Shown piece after piece: positions 54,128 through 62,695 of a DNA stretch of 64,000 nucleotides. The notes below the pieces were generated by a model, which had not been told where the DNA came from, made no database searches, and saw nothing but the letters and a program-made list of their open reading frames with translations. Origin of the DNA: DATMGU01 sp035555315. Lineage in GTDB: Bacteria > Pseudomonadota > Alphaproteobacteria > ATCC43930 > CGMCC-115725. Position numbers and translations under genes: made by a program. Positions within the stretch are counted from its first letter, which is position 1. Every line of letters begins with the position of its first letter. The stretch is from assembly GCA_035555315.1 (NCBI GenBank), contig DATMGU010000060.1:85629-149628 (forward strand). The letters run 5' to 3'.

Positions 54128-54778
54128 ATGACCGACCCCGCCGCCACCACGCCGACCCCGCCGCGACGAACCCGGCGGGGCGAAGAGCGCGATCTCCAGA
54201 TCCGTGCACGCGCCTCGGAACTGTTCCTCGAACGCGGCTACGACGGGGTCAGTCTGGACGACATCGTCCGCGACGTCGGCGGCTCGAAGACCAACGTCTA
54301 CAATTTCTATGGCGGCAAGGACGGCTTGTTCCTCGCCGTCATGGACGAACTGATCCGCGACATCGTTCACCCCTTGCAATCCCTGTCGCTGGACCGGCTG
54401 GGGCTAAGGGCCGGGCTGCGCGTCTTCGCCACGACCATGCTGGATGTGCTGTTGCAGGAGCGGCACTTGGCGGTCCAGCGCCTCGTCATCGCCGAAGCCT
54501 TGCGCCGTCCGCAGATCGCCTCGAACTGGTACAGCAACGGCCCTAGAACAACCCATGCGGTGCTGGAGCGGTTTTTCCGTGAGCTGCAGGCCGGCGGCCA
54601 TATCCGGCCAAGCACCGATCCGGCCCGCGCCGCCGTGCTGTTCCACGACATGGTCATCTTCGATCTCTTGAACCGCGCCATGATGGCGATCGATGGCGGC
54701 CCGGCCCCGCACGAGATCGCGCTCACCATTCGGGACGCGGTCACGACGATGACCGCCGCCCTCGATGCGGCTCGATGA
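54128..54778 (+). CDS. TetR/AcrR-family regulator
   Basis: A 216-residue TetR protein. The N-terminal helix-turn-helix reads ASELFLERGYDGVSLDDIVRDVGGSKTNVYNFYGGKDGLF, in the family pattern; a helical ligand-binding domain follows. Its ATG directly abuts the reductase stop, and its stop overlaps the MFS start by ATGA. It is the likely binder of the dyad at 53510-53530. Confidence 0.92.
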   Translation: MTDPAATTPTPPRRTRRGEERDLQIRARASELFLERGYDGVSLDDIVRDVGGSKTNVYNFYGGKDGLFLAVMDELIRDIVHPLQSLSLDRLGLRAGLRVFATTMLDVLLQERHLAVQRLVIAEALRRPQIASNWYSNGPRTTHAVLERFFRELQAGGHIRPSTDPARAAVLFHDMVIFDLLNRAMMAIDGGPAPHEIALTIRDAVTTMTAALDAAR

Positions 54779-55983
54779 GGATCGCCTCGAACGGCCTGCC
54801 GTTCGCCTTGTTTCTCGGCATGCTCGCGGCGCTCCCGCCATTGTCGATCGACATGGCATTGCCGGCACTGGTGCCGGTCGCGGCGGCCCTGCGGACGACG
54901 CCGAGCATGGCAGGGCTCACGCTCGGCCTGTTCATGATCGGGTTCGCCGTCAGCCCGATCGTGTATGGGCCGGCGGCCGACCGGTTCGGGCGCCGGCCGG
55001 TCCTGCTGGTGGGGCTCGGGCTGTTCACGCTGGGTGGTGTGGCGGCGACCGGCGCGATGTCCATCACCATGCTGCTTGGCGCCCGGCTGCTGCAGGGTGC
55101 CGGCGCGGGCGTCGGGATGACTCTGGCCTTCGCGATCGTGCGCGATGTGTTCGAGGGCAAGGCAGCCCGTACCCGCTTGGCGTTGATCACGGTCGTCGCC
55201 AATGTCGCCCCGATCGTGGCGCCCGCCATCGGTGCGACGCTGCTGGCAGCGGCGGGCTGGCGCGCTATTTACGGCGTGACCACGCTGAGCGGGCTGGCAT
55301 TGATCGCCATCGTCAGGCTGGGTTTCGCCGAGACGCGCCCGCACCGCGCCGTCGTCGACGGGCCGGCGCTGCCGCGGCTCGTCCGGGATTACCGAACCGT
55401 GCTGATGCATGGCGAGACGATCTCCCACATCCTGGTCAACGGTCTCGGCTTCGGATGGATGTTCGCCTATGTGGCTGGCTCACCGCTGATTCTGGTCGGG
55501 CTCTTCCGGGTTACGCCGGCCGTCTATGCCTTGCTGTTCGCCTGCACGGGCGCCGGCATCATGGCAGGGGCGGCCGTAAACGGGTATTTGGCCAGGCACG
55601 GCGTGACATCCGAGCGGGTCCTACTTTCGGCGATCTTGCTTGCCGTCCTGGCCACGGCCACGCTCACCGGCCTGACGATCGTGCATCGTCTTCCCTTGTC
55701 GGGGCTCATGCCTTTGCTGGTACTCGCCACCTTCAGCTTCGGCCTAGCCGCGCCCAGCGCCTCGCACGGCGCGCTCGACCCGATGCCCGCCTTCGCCGGC
55801 GTCACAGGCGGCCTGCTCACCTCGGTACAAATGCTGGTGGGCGCCGCAGCCAGTTCAGCTGTAGCCCTGTTGTTCGCGGATTTCGGCCTGCTGTCGATGG
55901 TCGGCGTCATGACGATCTGCGCGCTCGGCGCGCTGGGAGTTTATCTACCCCATGTGCTGCGGCGGCACAGGCACGCATCCTGA
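54775..55983 (+). CDS. Bcr/CflA-type MFS drug efflux transporter
   Basis: A 402-residue, twelve-helix transporter of the DHA1 group. SIDMALPALVPVA in helix 1, GPAADRFGRRPVLL in loop 2-3, and RLLQGAGAGVGM in helix 4 match Bcr/CflA proteins, which expel drugs and small metabolites. Its place in a TetR-controlled operon supports an efflux role. The substrate is unknown. Confidence 0.9.
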   Translation: MRIASNGLPFALFLGMLAALPPLSIDMALPALVPVAAALRTTPSMAGLTLGLFMIGFAVSPIVYGPAADRFGRRPVLLVGLGLFTLGGVAATGAMSITMLLGARLLQGAGAGVGMTLAFAIVRDVFEGKAARTRLALITVVANVAPIVAPAIGATLLAAAGWRAIYGVTTLSGLALIAIVRLGFAETRPHRAVVDGPALPRLVRDYRTVLMHGETISHILVNGLGFGWMFAYVAGSPLILVGLFRVTPAVYALLFACTGAGIMAGAAVNGYLARHGVTSERVLLSAILLAVLATATLTGLTIVHRLPLSGLMPLLVLATFSFGLAAPSASHGALDPMPAFAGVTGGLLTSVQMLVGAAASSAVALLFADFGLLSMVGVMTICALGALGVYLPHVLRRHRHAS

Positions 55984-56470
55984 GAACCGCCCTTATCGCG
56001 CGGCCTGTCGGTCTCGTCGTGCTCATTCTATCGGCAAGCGAAGCATCCATGGCACACGCGAGCGGAGAGCCCGGCCGAGAGCTCCGGTAAAGTATCGCTA
56101 TGGTCGTGGCGGCATCGTCAACTTATCGGTCACGAATCAAGTGCGTCCGACAGCATCTCTCGGTTATCACGCCGCTCTGGTCGCGCTCGCCCCACCGCGT
56201 GGACCCCGGCTCGGAGGGTCCGGAGTCCGGCACGGGAGATCAGGGGGGCCTGGTTGCCGGTTGTGATACCCTGTTCCTAATAGGCGCGCCGCTTGGTACC
56301 ACTGTCGCCGCGCGACCCCGATCACGCTAACCACCGATCGGCGAAGCCGACCATGCTAACCACCGATCGGCGAAGCACGGGGTTGACGAGGCACGGGTCT
56401 TGCTGCGGCGCCAAACGGGCGATCCGAAAGCTACCGATTTCGATCGCGGATGAAAATGGGGTGACAGCCT
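55984..56470. other. Non-coding spacer upstream of hydantoinase genes
   Basis: A 487-base gap between the MFS gene and hyuA. Apart from the direct repeats at 56326-56376, I see no gene or clear terminator in it. Short open frames here lack family resemblance and ribosome sites. Confidence 0.5.
56326..56376. repeat. Two 22-bp direct repeats upstream of hyuA
   Basis: An identical 22-base unit (from GCTAACCACC to GGCGAAGC, containing CGATCG) occurs at 56326-56347 and 56355-56376, a period of 29 bases. It lies about 95 bases upstream of the HyuA start and may bind a regulator. Confidence 0.75.
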
Positions 56471-58522
56471 ATGGGATGGCGGGTCGGAGTCGATTCGGGT
56501 GGAACATTCACGGATATCTGCCTGTTCGACGAGGCATCCGGCCGGATCGAGGTCTGGAAGGTCTCTTCGACGCCGGACGATCCGTCGCGCGGCATCGCCC
56601 AGGGTGTCGAGGAGGGCATCGGCCGGGTCGGCGCCTTGCCGGGCGACATCGCCTATTTCGGGCATGGCACCACGGTCGCGACCAACGCGCTGATCCAGCA
56701 TCGCGGGGCGCCGACCGGGCTGGTGACCACGGACGGGTTCCGCGACCTGTTGGAGATCGGCCGGCAGAAACGGCCCGATCTCTATGACCTGCAGGCCGAC
56801 AAGCCGGAGGTGCTGGTCAGCCGCGCGCTGCGCCTCGAAGTACCGGAGCGGCTGCGCCAGGACGGCACGGTCGAGGTGCCGCTGGACGAGGCGGCGATGC
56901 GCCGGGCCGCGCGCCAGCTGCGGGCGGCCGGGGTGAAATCCGTCGCCATCTGCTTCCTCTACGGCTTCGTGCGCCCGACCCATGAGCAGGCGGCGCTACG
57001 CATCCTGGCCGAGGAATTTCCCGAGGCCTTCGCCTGTGCCTCCCATGAGGTGGCGCCGGAGTTCCGCGAGTATGAACGGCTCTCGACCACGGTCGTGAAC
57101 GCCTATCTGGGCCCGATCATGCGCAGCTATATCGAGCGGCTGGCCGGGCGGCTGGCGGAACTGGGCGTCACCGCGACGCCGCATCTGACGCAATCCAATG
57201 GCGGCGTGATCGGCTTCGACGCGGCCGCCAAGCTGCCGGTGCGCACGGTGCTGTCGGGCCCCAGCACCGGCGTGGTCGGCGCGCAGGAGGTCGGCCGCCA
57301 GGCGGGCTTTCCCGACCTCATCACCTTCGACATGGGGGGCACCAGCACCGATGTCGCCCTGCTGCGGGGCGGCAGCGCGCTGCTCGCCAGCGAGGCGGTG
57401 GTGCATGGCTATCCGATCAAGGCGCCGATGCTGGACATCAACACGGTCGGCGCCGGCGGCGGATCGATCGCCTTCGTCGATAGCGGCGGGCTGCTGAAGG
57501 TCGGCCCGCGCAGCGCCGGGGCGGCACCCGGCCCGGTCTGCTACGACCGGGGCAATACCGAGCCGACCGTGACCGATGCCAATGTCGTGCTGCAGACCCT
57601 GAACCCGACCCATCTGCTGGGCGGCCGGATGGCGGTGCGCCAGGATCTGGCGCGGCAGGCGGTCGGACGGCTGGCCGAGCGGCTGGGCATGGATGTGATG
57701 GCGACCGCCCAGGGCATCCTGTCGGTGGTGACCGCCAATATGGCGCGGGCGATCCGCGTGATCAGCGTGCAGCGCGGCCACGATCCGCGCGACTACACGC
57801 TGATCGCGTTCGGTGGCGCCGGCCCGGTGCACGCGGCCCGGCTGGCGCGGGAGCTGGATATCAGCCGCATCCTGGTACCGCGCAATCCGGGCATCCTGTG
57901 CGCCATGGGCCTGCTGCTGACCGATCTGCGCGCCGATTTCGCGGCGACCCGCTTGCTGCCGCTCGCCGCCGGCTCGCTCGACGCCATCGACGAGGTGACC
58001 GCCGGCTTGGCGGCGCGCGCCGAGGCGTGGTTCGCCGCCGAGGCGATCGGTCCGGAGGCGCGCCGGGTGACCCGCACGGTCGATATGCGCTATGCCGGAC
58101 AGAACTACGAGCTGTCGGTGCCGCTGCCCGCCGGCCGCGTCACCGCCGCCAGCCTGGACGCCCTCGCGGAGGGCTTCGCCGCGACGCATCGGCGGCTCTA
58201 CGGCTTCGTCGCCGAAGGCGAGGCGGTGCAGCTCGTCACCTTCCGGATCGAGGCGGCGGGTGTCGTGCGCAAGGCGGCGTTCCAGCCGCGCGCCGATGCG
58301 GGGCCGGATGCCAGCGACGCGATCATCGGCCGCCGCCAGGTCTGGATGCCGGAGGCCGGCGGCTTCGTCGACTGCCCGGTCTATGACCGCGACCGGCTGG
58401 ATGCCGGCAACCGCGTCGCCGGCCCCGCGATCGTCGAGCAGATGGATTCGACCACCGTCATCCTGCCCGGCATGGCCGCGGTGGTGGAGCCTTATCTCAA
58501 CCTGGTGCTGGAGGCGATATGA
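56471..58522 (+). CDS. hyuA: Hydantoinase/oxoprolinase subunit A
   Basis: A 683-residue HyuA-type protein. The N-terminal hydantoinase A/oxoprolinase domain opens VGVDSGGTFTDICLFD, and the main domain has FDMGGTSTDVALLRGG and AFGGAGPVHAARLARELDI, the nucleotide-binding signatures. With HyuB it opens cyclic amides (hydantoins, N-methylhydantoin or 5-oxoproline) using ATP. Its stop overlaps the HyuB start by four bases. The adjacent dipeptide-type importer probably delivers the substrate or related peptides. Confidence 0.92.
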   Translation: MGWRVGVDSGGTFTDICLFDEASGRIEVWKVSSTPDDPSRGIAQGVEEGIGRVGALPGDIAYFGHGTTVATNALIQHRGAPTGLVTTDGFRDLLEIGRQKRPDLYDLQADKPEVLVSRALRLEVPERLRQDGTVEVPLDEAAMRRAARQLRAAGVKSVAICFLYGFVRPTHEQAALRILAEEFPEAFACASHEVAPEFREYERLSTTVVNAYLGPIMRSYIERLAGRLAELGVTATPHLTQSNGGVIGFDAAAKLPVRTVLSGPSTGVVGAQEVGRQAGFPDLITFDMGGTSTDVALLRGGSALLASEAVVHGYPIKAPMLDINTVGAGGGSIAFVDSGGLLKVGPRSAGAAPGPVCYDRGNTEPTVTDANVVLQTLNPTHLLGGRMAVRQDLARQAVGRLAERLGMDVMATAQGILSVVTANMARAIRVISVQRGHDPRDYTLIAFGGAGPVHAARLARELDISRILVPRNPGILCAMGLLLTDLRADFAATRLLPLAAGSLDAIDEVTAGLAARAEAWFAAEAIGPEARRVTRTVDMRYAGQNYELSVPLPAGRVTAASLDALAEGFAATHRRLYGFVAEGEAVQLVTFRIEAAGVVRKAAFQPRADAGPDASDAIIGRRQVWMPEAGGFVDCPVYDRDRLDAGNRVAGPAIVEQMDSTTVILPGMAAVVEPYLNLVLEAI

Positions 58523-60168
58523 GCCACGCCATGCCGATCGACGCGGCCCCCCTCAAGATCGACCCGATCACCGTCGAGGTGATCGGCAGCGCCTTGTCCT
58601 CGATCACCGAGGAGATGGGCGAGGCGCTGGTGCGGGCCAGCTATTCGACCAACATCAAGGAGCGGCGGGATTGCTCCACCGCCCTGTTCGACATCCGGGG
58701 CACCACGCTGTGCCAGGCCGAGCACATCCCGATGCATCTCGGCAGCTTCATCGGCATCATCCCGCATATCCTGAAGCGCCATCCGATGGCCGAGATGCGG
58801 CCGGGCGACGTGTTCATCGGCAATGACGCCTATGAGGGCGGCGGCACCCATCTGCCGGATATCGTGCTGGCCGAGCCGATCTTCGCGGACGGGCGCATCG
58901 TCGCCTGGGCGGTGAACACCGCGCATCACGCCGATTTCGCCGATCGCGGTCATGCGCATATCTATCAGGAGGGGCTGCGCATCCCGCCGATCCGGCTGTA
59001 CCGGGCGGGCGCGCTGCAGCCCGACGTACAGGAGATGATCCTGCTGAACTGCCAGGTGCCGCGTGAGCGTCTGTCGGATCTGCGCGCGCAGATGGCGGCG
59101 AACCGGCTGGGCGTGCAGCGGGTGACCGCCCTCTGCGCCAAATACGGCACCGCCACCGTGCTCGCGGCCGGCGAGGCGCTGCAGGATTACGCCGAGCGCA
59201 AGATGCGCGCCGGCATCGCCGCCCTGCCGGACGGCGTCTATCGGTTCGCCGATCGCTACGACAACCCGGAGCTCGATCACGAGCTGGAGCTGTCGGTCGA
59301 GATCACCGTGGCGGGCGACGAGATGCGCCTGCATTTCGAGGCCCCGCCCCAAGTCCGCGCCGGGCTGAACATGGTGTTCACCGCCCTGTTGTCGACGGTC
59401 TATTACGCGGTGAAGACGGTGGTCGACCCGACCATCCTGCCGAATTCCGGCCTGGCCCGCCCCCTGAGCGTGACCGCGACCGAAGGCTCGGTGGTGAATT
59501 GCGCGCATCCGGCGGCGGTGAACGGGCGGATCGGCACCTGCCAGCGCGTCGTCGACCTGATCCATGGGGCGCTGGCCCAGGCGGTGCCGGAACGGGTGAT
59601 CGCCGCCTGCAACGGCGCCGCCGCCGTCGCGAGCTTCATCGGCCAGCATCCCGCCGATGGCAGCACCTGGGTGTATCTGGAAACCATCGGCGGCGGATCG
59701 GGCGCCCGGGCGACCAAGGACGGGCTGGACGGCGTGCATGTGCACATGACCAACACCTCGAACCTGCCGGTGGAGGCACTCGAAGGCGAGTATCCGCTGA
59801 CCCTGCTGCGCTATGAGCTGGTCGACGGCTCGGGCGGGCCGGGGCAATATCGGGGCGGCATGGGATTGCGCCGGGTCTATCGCGCCGAGGCGGATTGCCG
59901 CCTACGCCTCGACAGCTCGCGGCTGCGCTCCGCCCCCTGGGGGCTCGCCGGCGGGCATGCGGGCGGCCGGGCGGATTATGTCTTCGGTCCGGGGGTGACC
60001 CCCTTCGTCGAGGGCGGCGGGATGCTGCGCGCCGGCCAGACGATCGAGATCATCACCGCCGGCGCCGGCGGCTATGGTCCACCCGCGTTACGCGACACCG
60101 CCGCCGTCGCCCGCGATGTCGCCGAGGGCCGCATCGATGCCGCGGCGGCGGCGGCCATCTATCGCTAA
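58519..60168 (+). CDS. hyuB: Hydantoinase/oxoprolinase subunit B
   Basis: A 549-residue HyuB-type protein. It opens DPITVEVIGSALSSITEEMGEALVRASYSTNIKERRDCSTALFD, in family order, and has the FIGNDAYEGGGTHLPDIVLAEPIF segment and the ETIGGGSGARATKDG segment. It forms the catalytic complex with HyuA. The binding-protein gene starts 35 bases downstream. Confidence 0.92.
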   Translation: MSHAMPIDAAPLKIDPITVEVIGSALSSITEEMGEALVRASYSTNIKERRDCSTALFDIRGTTLCQAEHIPMHLGSFIGIIPHILKRHPMAEMRPGDVFIGNDAYEGGGTHLPDIVLAEPIFADGRIVAWAVNTAHHADFADRGHAHIYQEGLRIPPIRLYRAGALQPDVQEMILLNCQVPRERLSDLRAQMAANRLGVQRVTALCAKYGTATVLAAGEALQDYAERKMRAGIAALPDGVYRFADRYDNPELDHELELSVEITVAGDEMRLHFEAPPQVRAGLNMVFTALLSTVYYAVKTVVDPTILPNSGLARPLSVTATEGSVVNCAHPAAVNGRIGTCQRVVDLIHGALAQAVPERVIAACNGAAAVASFIGQHPADGSTWVYLETIGGGSGARATKDGLDGVHVHMTNTSNLPVEALEGEYPLTLLRYELVDGSGGPGQYRGGMGLRRVYRAEADCRLRLDSSRLRSAPWGLAGGHAGGRADYVFGPGVTPFVEGGGMLRAGQTIEIITAGAGGYGPPALRDTAAVARDVAEGRIDAAAAAAIYR

Positions 60169-60202
60169 GCCGTCTAAGCGCCTTTTTCGCGGGAGATCTC
60201 TC

Positions 60203-61735
60203 ATGCGCCTATCCAGACGTGCGTTTCTCGCCAGCACCGCCGCCGCCGCGACGCTGGGATCCGGGTTGAGCCGTCAGGCGCGCGCCGCCCGGTCGCCGGA
60301 CACGCTGGTCTTCGGCCTATCCAGCTATCCGCCCAATCTGCAGCCCTGGAGCAATGCCGGTGCCGCCGCCGGCACGGTCAAGATGCTGATCTTTCGCGGC
60401 CTGACCTCCTATGACCCGGATGGCACGCTGATCGGCGAGCTCGCCGAGAGCTGGGAACGGGACGGCGAGACGGCCTGGGTGTTCCATCTGCGCCAGGCGG
60501 TGTTCCAGAACGGCGCGCCGGTCACCGCCGAGGACGTGAAATGGACCATCGAGCAGGTCTCGGCGGCCACTTCCACCGCCTATCTACGGGCGGAATTCCA
60601 GGGTGTGGAGCGGGTCGAGACGCCGGATCCGCGTACCGTGCGGATCGTCACCAAGCAGCCCTTCGTGACCCTGCCGGTGCTGCTGGCCAATTACAACATG
60701 CCGATCATCGCGCGCGGGTCGACCGACAATGGCGGCACGCCGGTCGGCGCCGGGCCGTTCGTGCTGAAAGCGCAGGAGCGCGGCGCCTCGCTCGACCTCG
60801 TCGCCTTCGACAAATTCTACAAGCCGGGCCTGCCGAAACTGAAATCGCTCAAGATGGTCGCCTATAGCGACGAGAATGCCCGGGTGGCGGCCTTGCAGGC
60901 GGGCGATGTCGACCTCATCGAATACGTCCCCTGGCAGTCGATGGCGGCGATCGAGGCGGACCCCAAGCTGCGGCTGGAGACCACCGAAGGACCGTTCATG
61001 GACCTCGTGTTCAATGGCAAGTCCGGGCCGTTCGTCGATGCGCGGGTCCGCTCGGCGGTCGCCTTCGCCATCAAGCGCGAGGAGATCGTCAAGGCGGCGT
61101 TTTTCGGCCGCGGCAAGCCGCTGCAGAGCCTGCCGTTTCCCGAGGCCAGCCCGTATTTCGACGCCGGCCGCTCGACCTATTGGACCTACGATCCGGACCG
61201 CGCCCGCGCCTTGCTGAAGGATGCCGGCAAGCCGGAGGGCTTTTCCTGCACCCTGCTGTCGACCGCGCAATACGGCATGCACAAGGACACGGCGGTGGTG
61301 GTCCAGCAGAACCTGGCCGATATCGGCATCCAGGTGCAGTTGAGCCTGCCGGATTGGCCGACCCGCGTCTCGCTGGGCAATCGCGGGCAATACGAATTCG
61401 CGGTGATCGGCAATGCCGGGGACAGCAATGACCCCGATGGGTTGAGCGCCTATATCGACGGCGAATTGCCACCCTCCTATTCGCGCAGCTTTGGCCTCGC
61501 GGTCCCACGATTGCACGAGCTGCTGGCCCAGGGACGCGCCGAGTTCGATCAGGCGAAACGCCAGGCGATCTATGCCGAGGTCGAGAAGACCACCCAGGAA
61601 CACGCCCCGTTCGTCGGCCTCGCCTGGCGCTCCCAAGGCTATGCCATGGCCCGAAACCTCCAAGGCTTCCACAATCTGCCCGGCGCGCTGACCTTCTATT
61701 CCGGCCTGACCTTGGAGCAGGCGACATTTGCCTAA
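60203..61735 (+). CDS. Dipeptide-type ABC substrate-binding protein
   Basis: A 510-residue periplasmic protein of the DppA/OppA family (SBP_bac_5). The Tat signal SRRAFLASTAAAATLGSG is followed by the family segments MLIFRGLTSYDPDGTLIGELAESWE and VFHLRQAVFQNGAPVTAEDVKWTIE. The ATG at 60203 has GGGAGA upstream; a longer open frame overlaps HyuB and is rejected. It is followed by permease genes, so it belongs to a full importer. Confidence 0.92.
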   Translation: MRLSRRAFLASTAAAATLGSGLSRQARAARSPDTLVFGLSSYPPNLQPWSNAGAAAGTVKMLIFRGLTSYDPDGTLIGELAESWERDGETAWVFHLRQAVFQNGAPVTAEDVKWTIEQVSAATSTAYLRAEFQGVERVETPDPRTVRIVTKQPFVTLPVLLANYNMPIIARGSTDNGGTPVGAGPFVLKAQERGASLDLVAFDKFYKPGLPKLKSLKMVAYSDENARVAALQAGDVDLIEYVPWQSMAAIEADPKLRLETTEGPFMDLVFNGKSGPFVDARVRSAVAFAIKREEIVKAAFFGRGKPLQSLPFPEASPYFDAGRSTYWTYDPDRARALLKDAGKPEGFSCTLLSTAQYGMHKDTAVVVQQNLADIGIQVQLSLPDWPTRVSLGNRGQYEFAVIGNAGDSNDPDGLSAYIDGELPPSYSRSFGLAVPRLHELLAQGRAEFDQAKRQAIYAEVEKTTQEHAPFVGLAWRSQGYAMARNLQGFHNLPGALTFYSGLTLEQATFA

Positions 61736-61744
61736 CGCCGTCCC

Positions 61745-62695
61745 ATGATTTGGGCACTGAAGCGGGTCGGTATCTCGTTGGTGCTGGTCTGGATCGTCGC
61801 CACCATCGTGTTCCTGGCGATCCATCTGGTGCCCGGCGACCCGGCGGAGCTGTTGCTGTCCCAGGGCGGCGTCGCGGCGGATCCCGGTGCCGTCGCCGAG
61901 CTGCGCGGCCAGCTCGGGCTCGACCGACCGATCCTGGTGCAATACGGCCAGAGCATGGCGGGGCTGCTGCGCGGCGATCTCGGCCGGTCGATGCAGGATG
62001 ACAGCCCGGTCGCCGACGCGATCACCCGGCGCCTGCCACGCACGCTGGAGCTGATCGGCGCCGGCGCCATCCTGGCGCTGCTGGTGGGCATGCCTGCCGG
62101 GACGCTGGCGGCGATCCGGCGCGGCGGCGTGTTCGATCGGACCGCGTCGTGGCTGGCGGCCCTGGCCCTGGCGGTCCCGGTCTTCGTCACCGGCACCCTG
62201 CTGGTGCTGGTCTTCGCGCAGAGCCTGCGCTGGGTGGCGGCGGGCGGCTATGTGGCCTTGGCCGAGGATCCGGCGCGGCACCTGTCGCTGCTGGCGATGC
62301 CGTCGCTCACCATCGGCCTCGGTCTCGCCGCCGTGGTGTTCCGGATGGCGCGCGCGGCGGTGCTGGACGTAGCCGGGCGCGACTATGTCCGCACGGCACG
62401 CGCCAAGGGGCTGCGGCCCCGCCATATCCTGACCCGCCATGTGGTGCGCAACGCGCTGATGCCGGTGGTTACGGTGGTCGCCCTGCATCTGGGTAGCCTG
62501 CTGGGCGGCACGGTGCTGGTCGAATACGTGTTCAACTGGCCGGGCCTGTCCGGCCTGCTGGTCGACGCGGTCTCGGCACGCGACTACCCGTCGGTGGTCG
62601 GCATCATCCTGGTCATCTCGGTGCTGTTCGTCGGCCTCAATCTGCTGGTCGACCTGCTCTACGGCGTGCTGGACCCGCGCGTGCGGCACGGATGA
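61745..62695 (+). CDS. Dipeptide-type ABC permease, DppB
   Basis: A 316-residue permease. The N-terminal VGISLVLVWIVATIVFLAIHLVPGDPAE helix and the EAA-type loop DYVRTARAKGLRPRHILTRHVVRNALMPVV are diagnostic of DppB/OppB. It starts 9 bases after the binding protein and overlaps the next gene by ATGA. Confidence 0.93.
   Translation: MIWALKRVGISLVLVWIVATIVFLAIHLVPGDPAELLLSQGGVAADPGAVAELRGQLGLDRPILVQYGQSMAGLLRGDLGRSMQDDSPVADAITRRLPRTLELIGAGAILALLVGMPAGTLAAIRRGGVFDRTASWLAALALAVPVFVTGTLLVLVFAQSLRWVAAGGYVALAEDPARHLSLLAMPSLTIGLGLAAVVFRMARAAVLDVAGRDYVRTARAKGLRPRHILTRHVVRNALMPVVTVVALHLGSLLGGTVLVEYVFNWPGLSGLLVDAVSARDYPSVVGIILVISVLFVGLNLLVDLLYGVLDPRVRHG

Noticed and set aside
60584..62689. A 701-codon antisense frame over the dipeptide binding protein and permease
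   Set aside because: Low-complexity composition and no motif; the sense strand is clearly coding.
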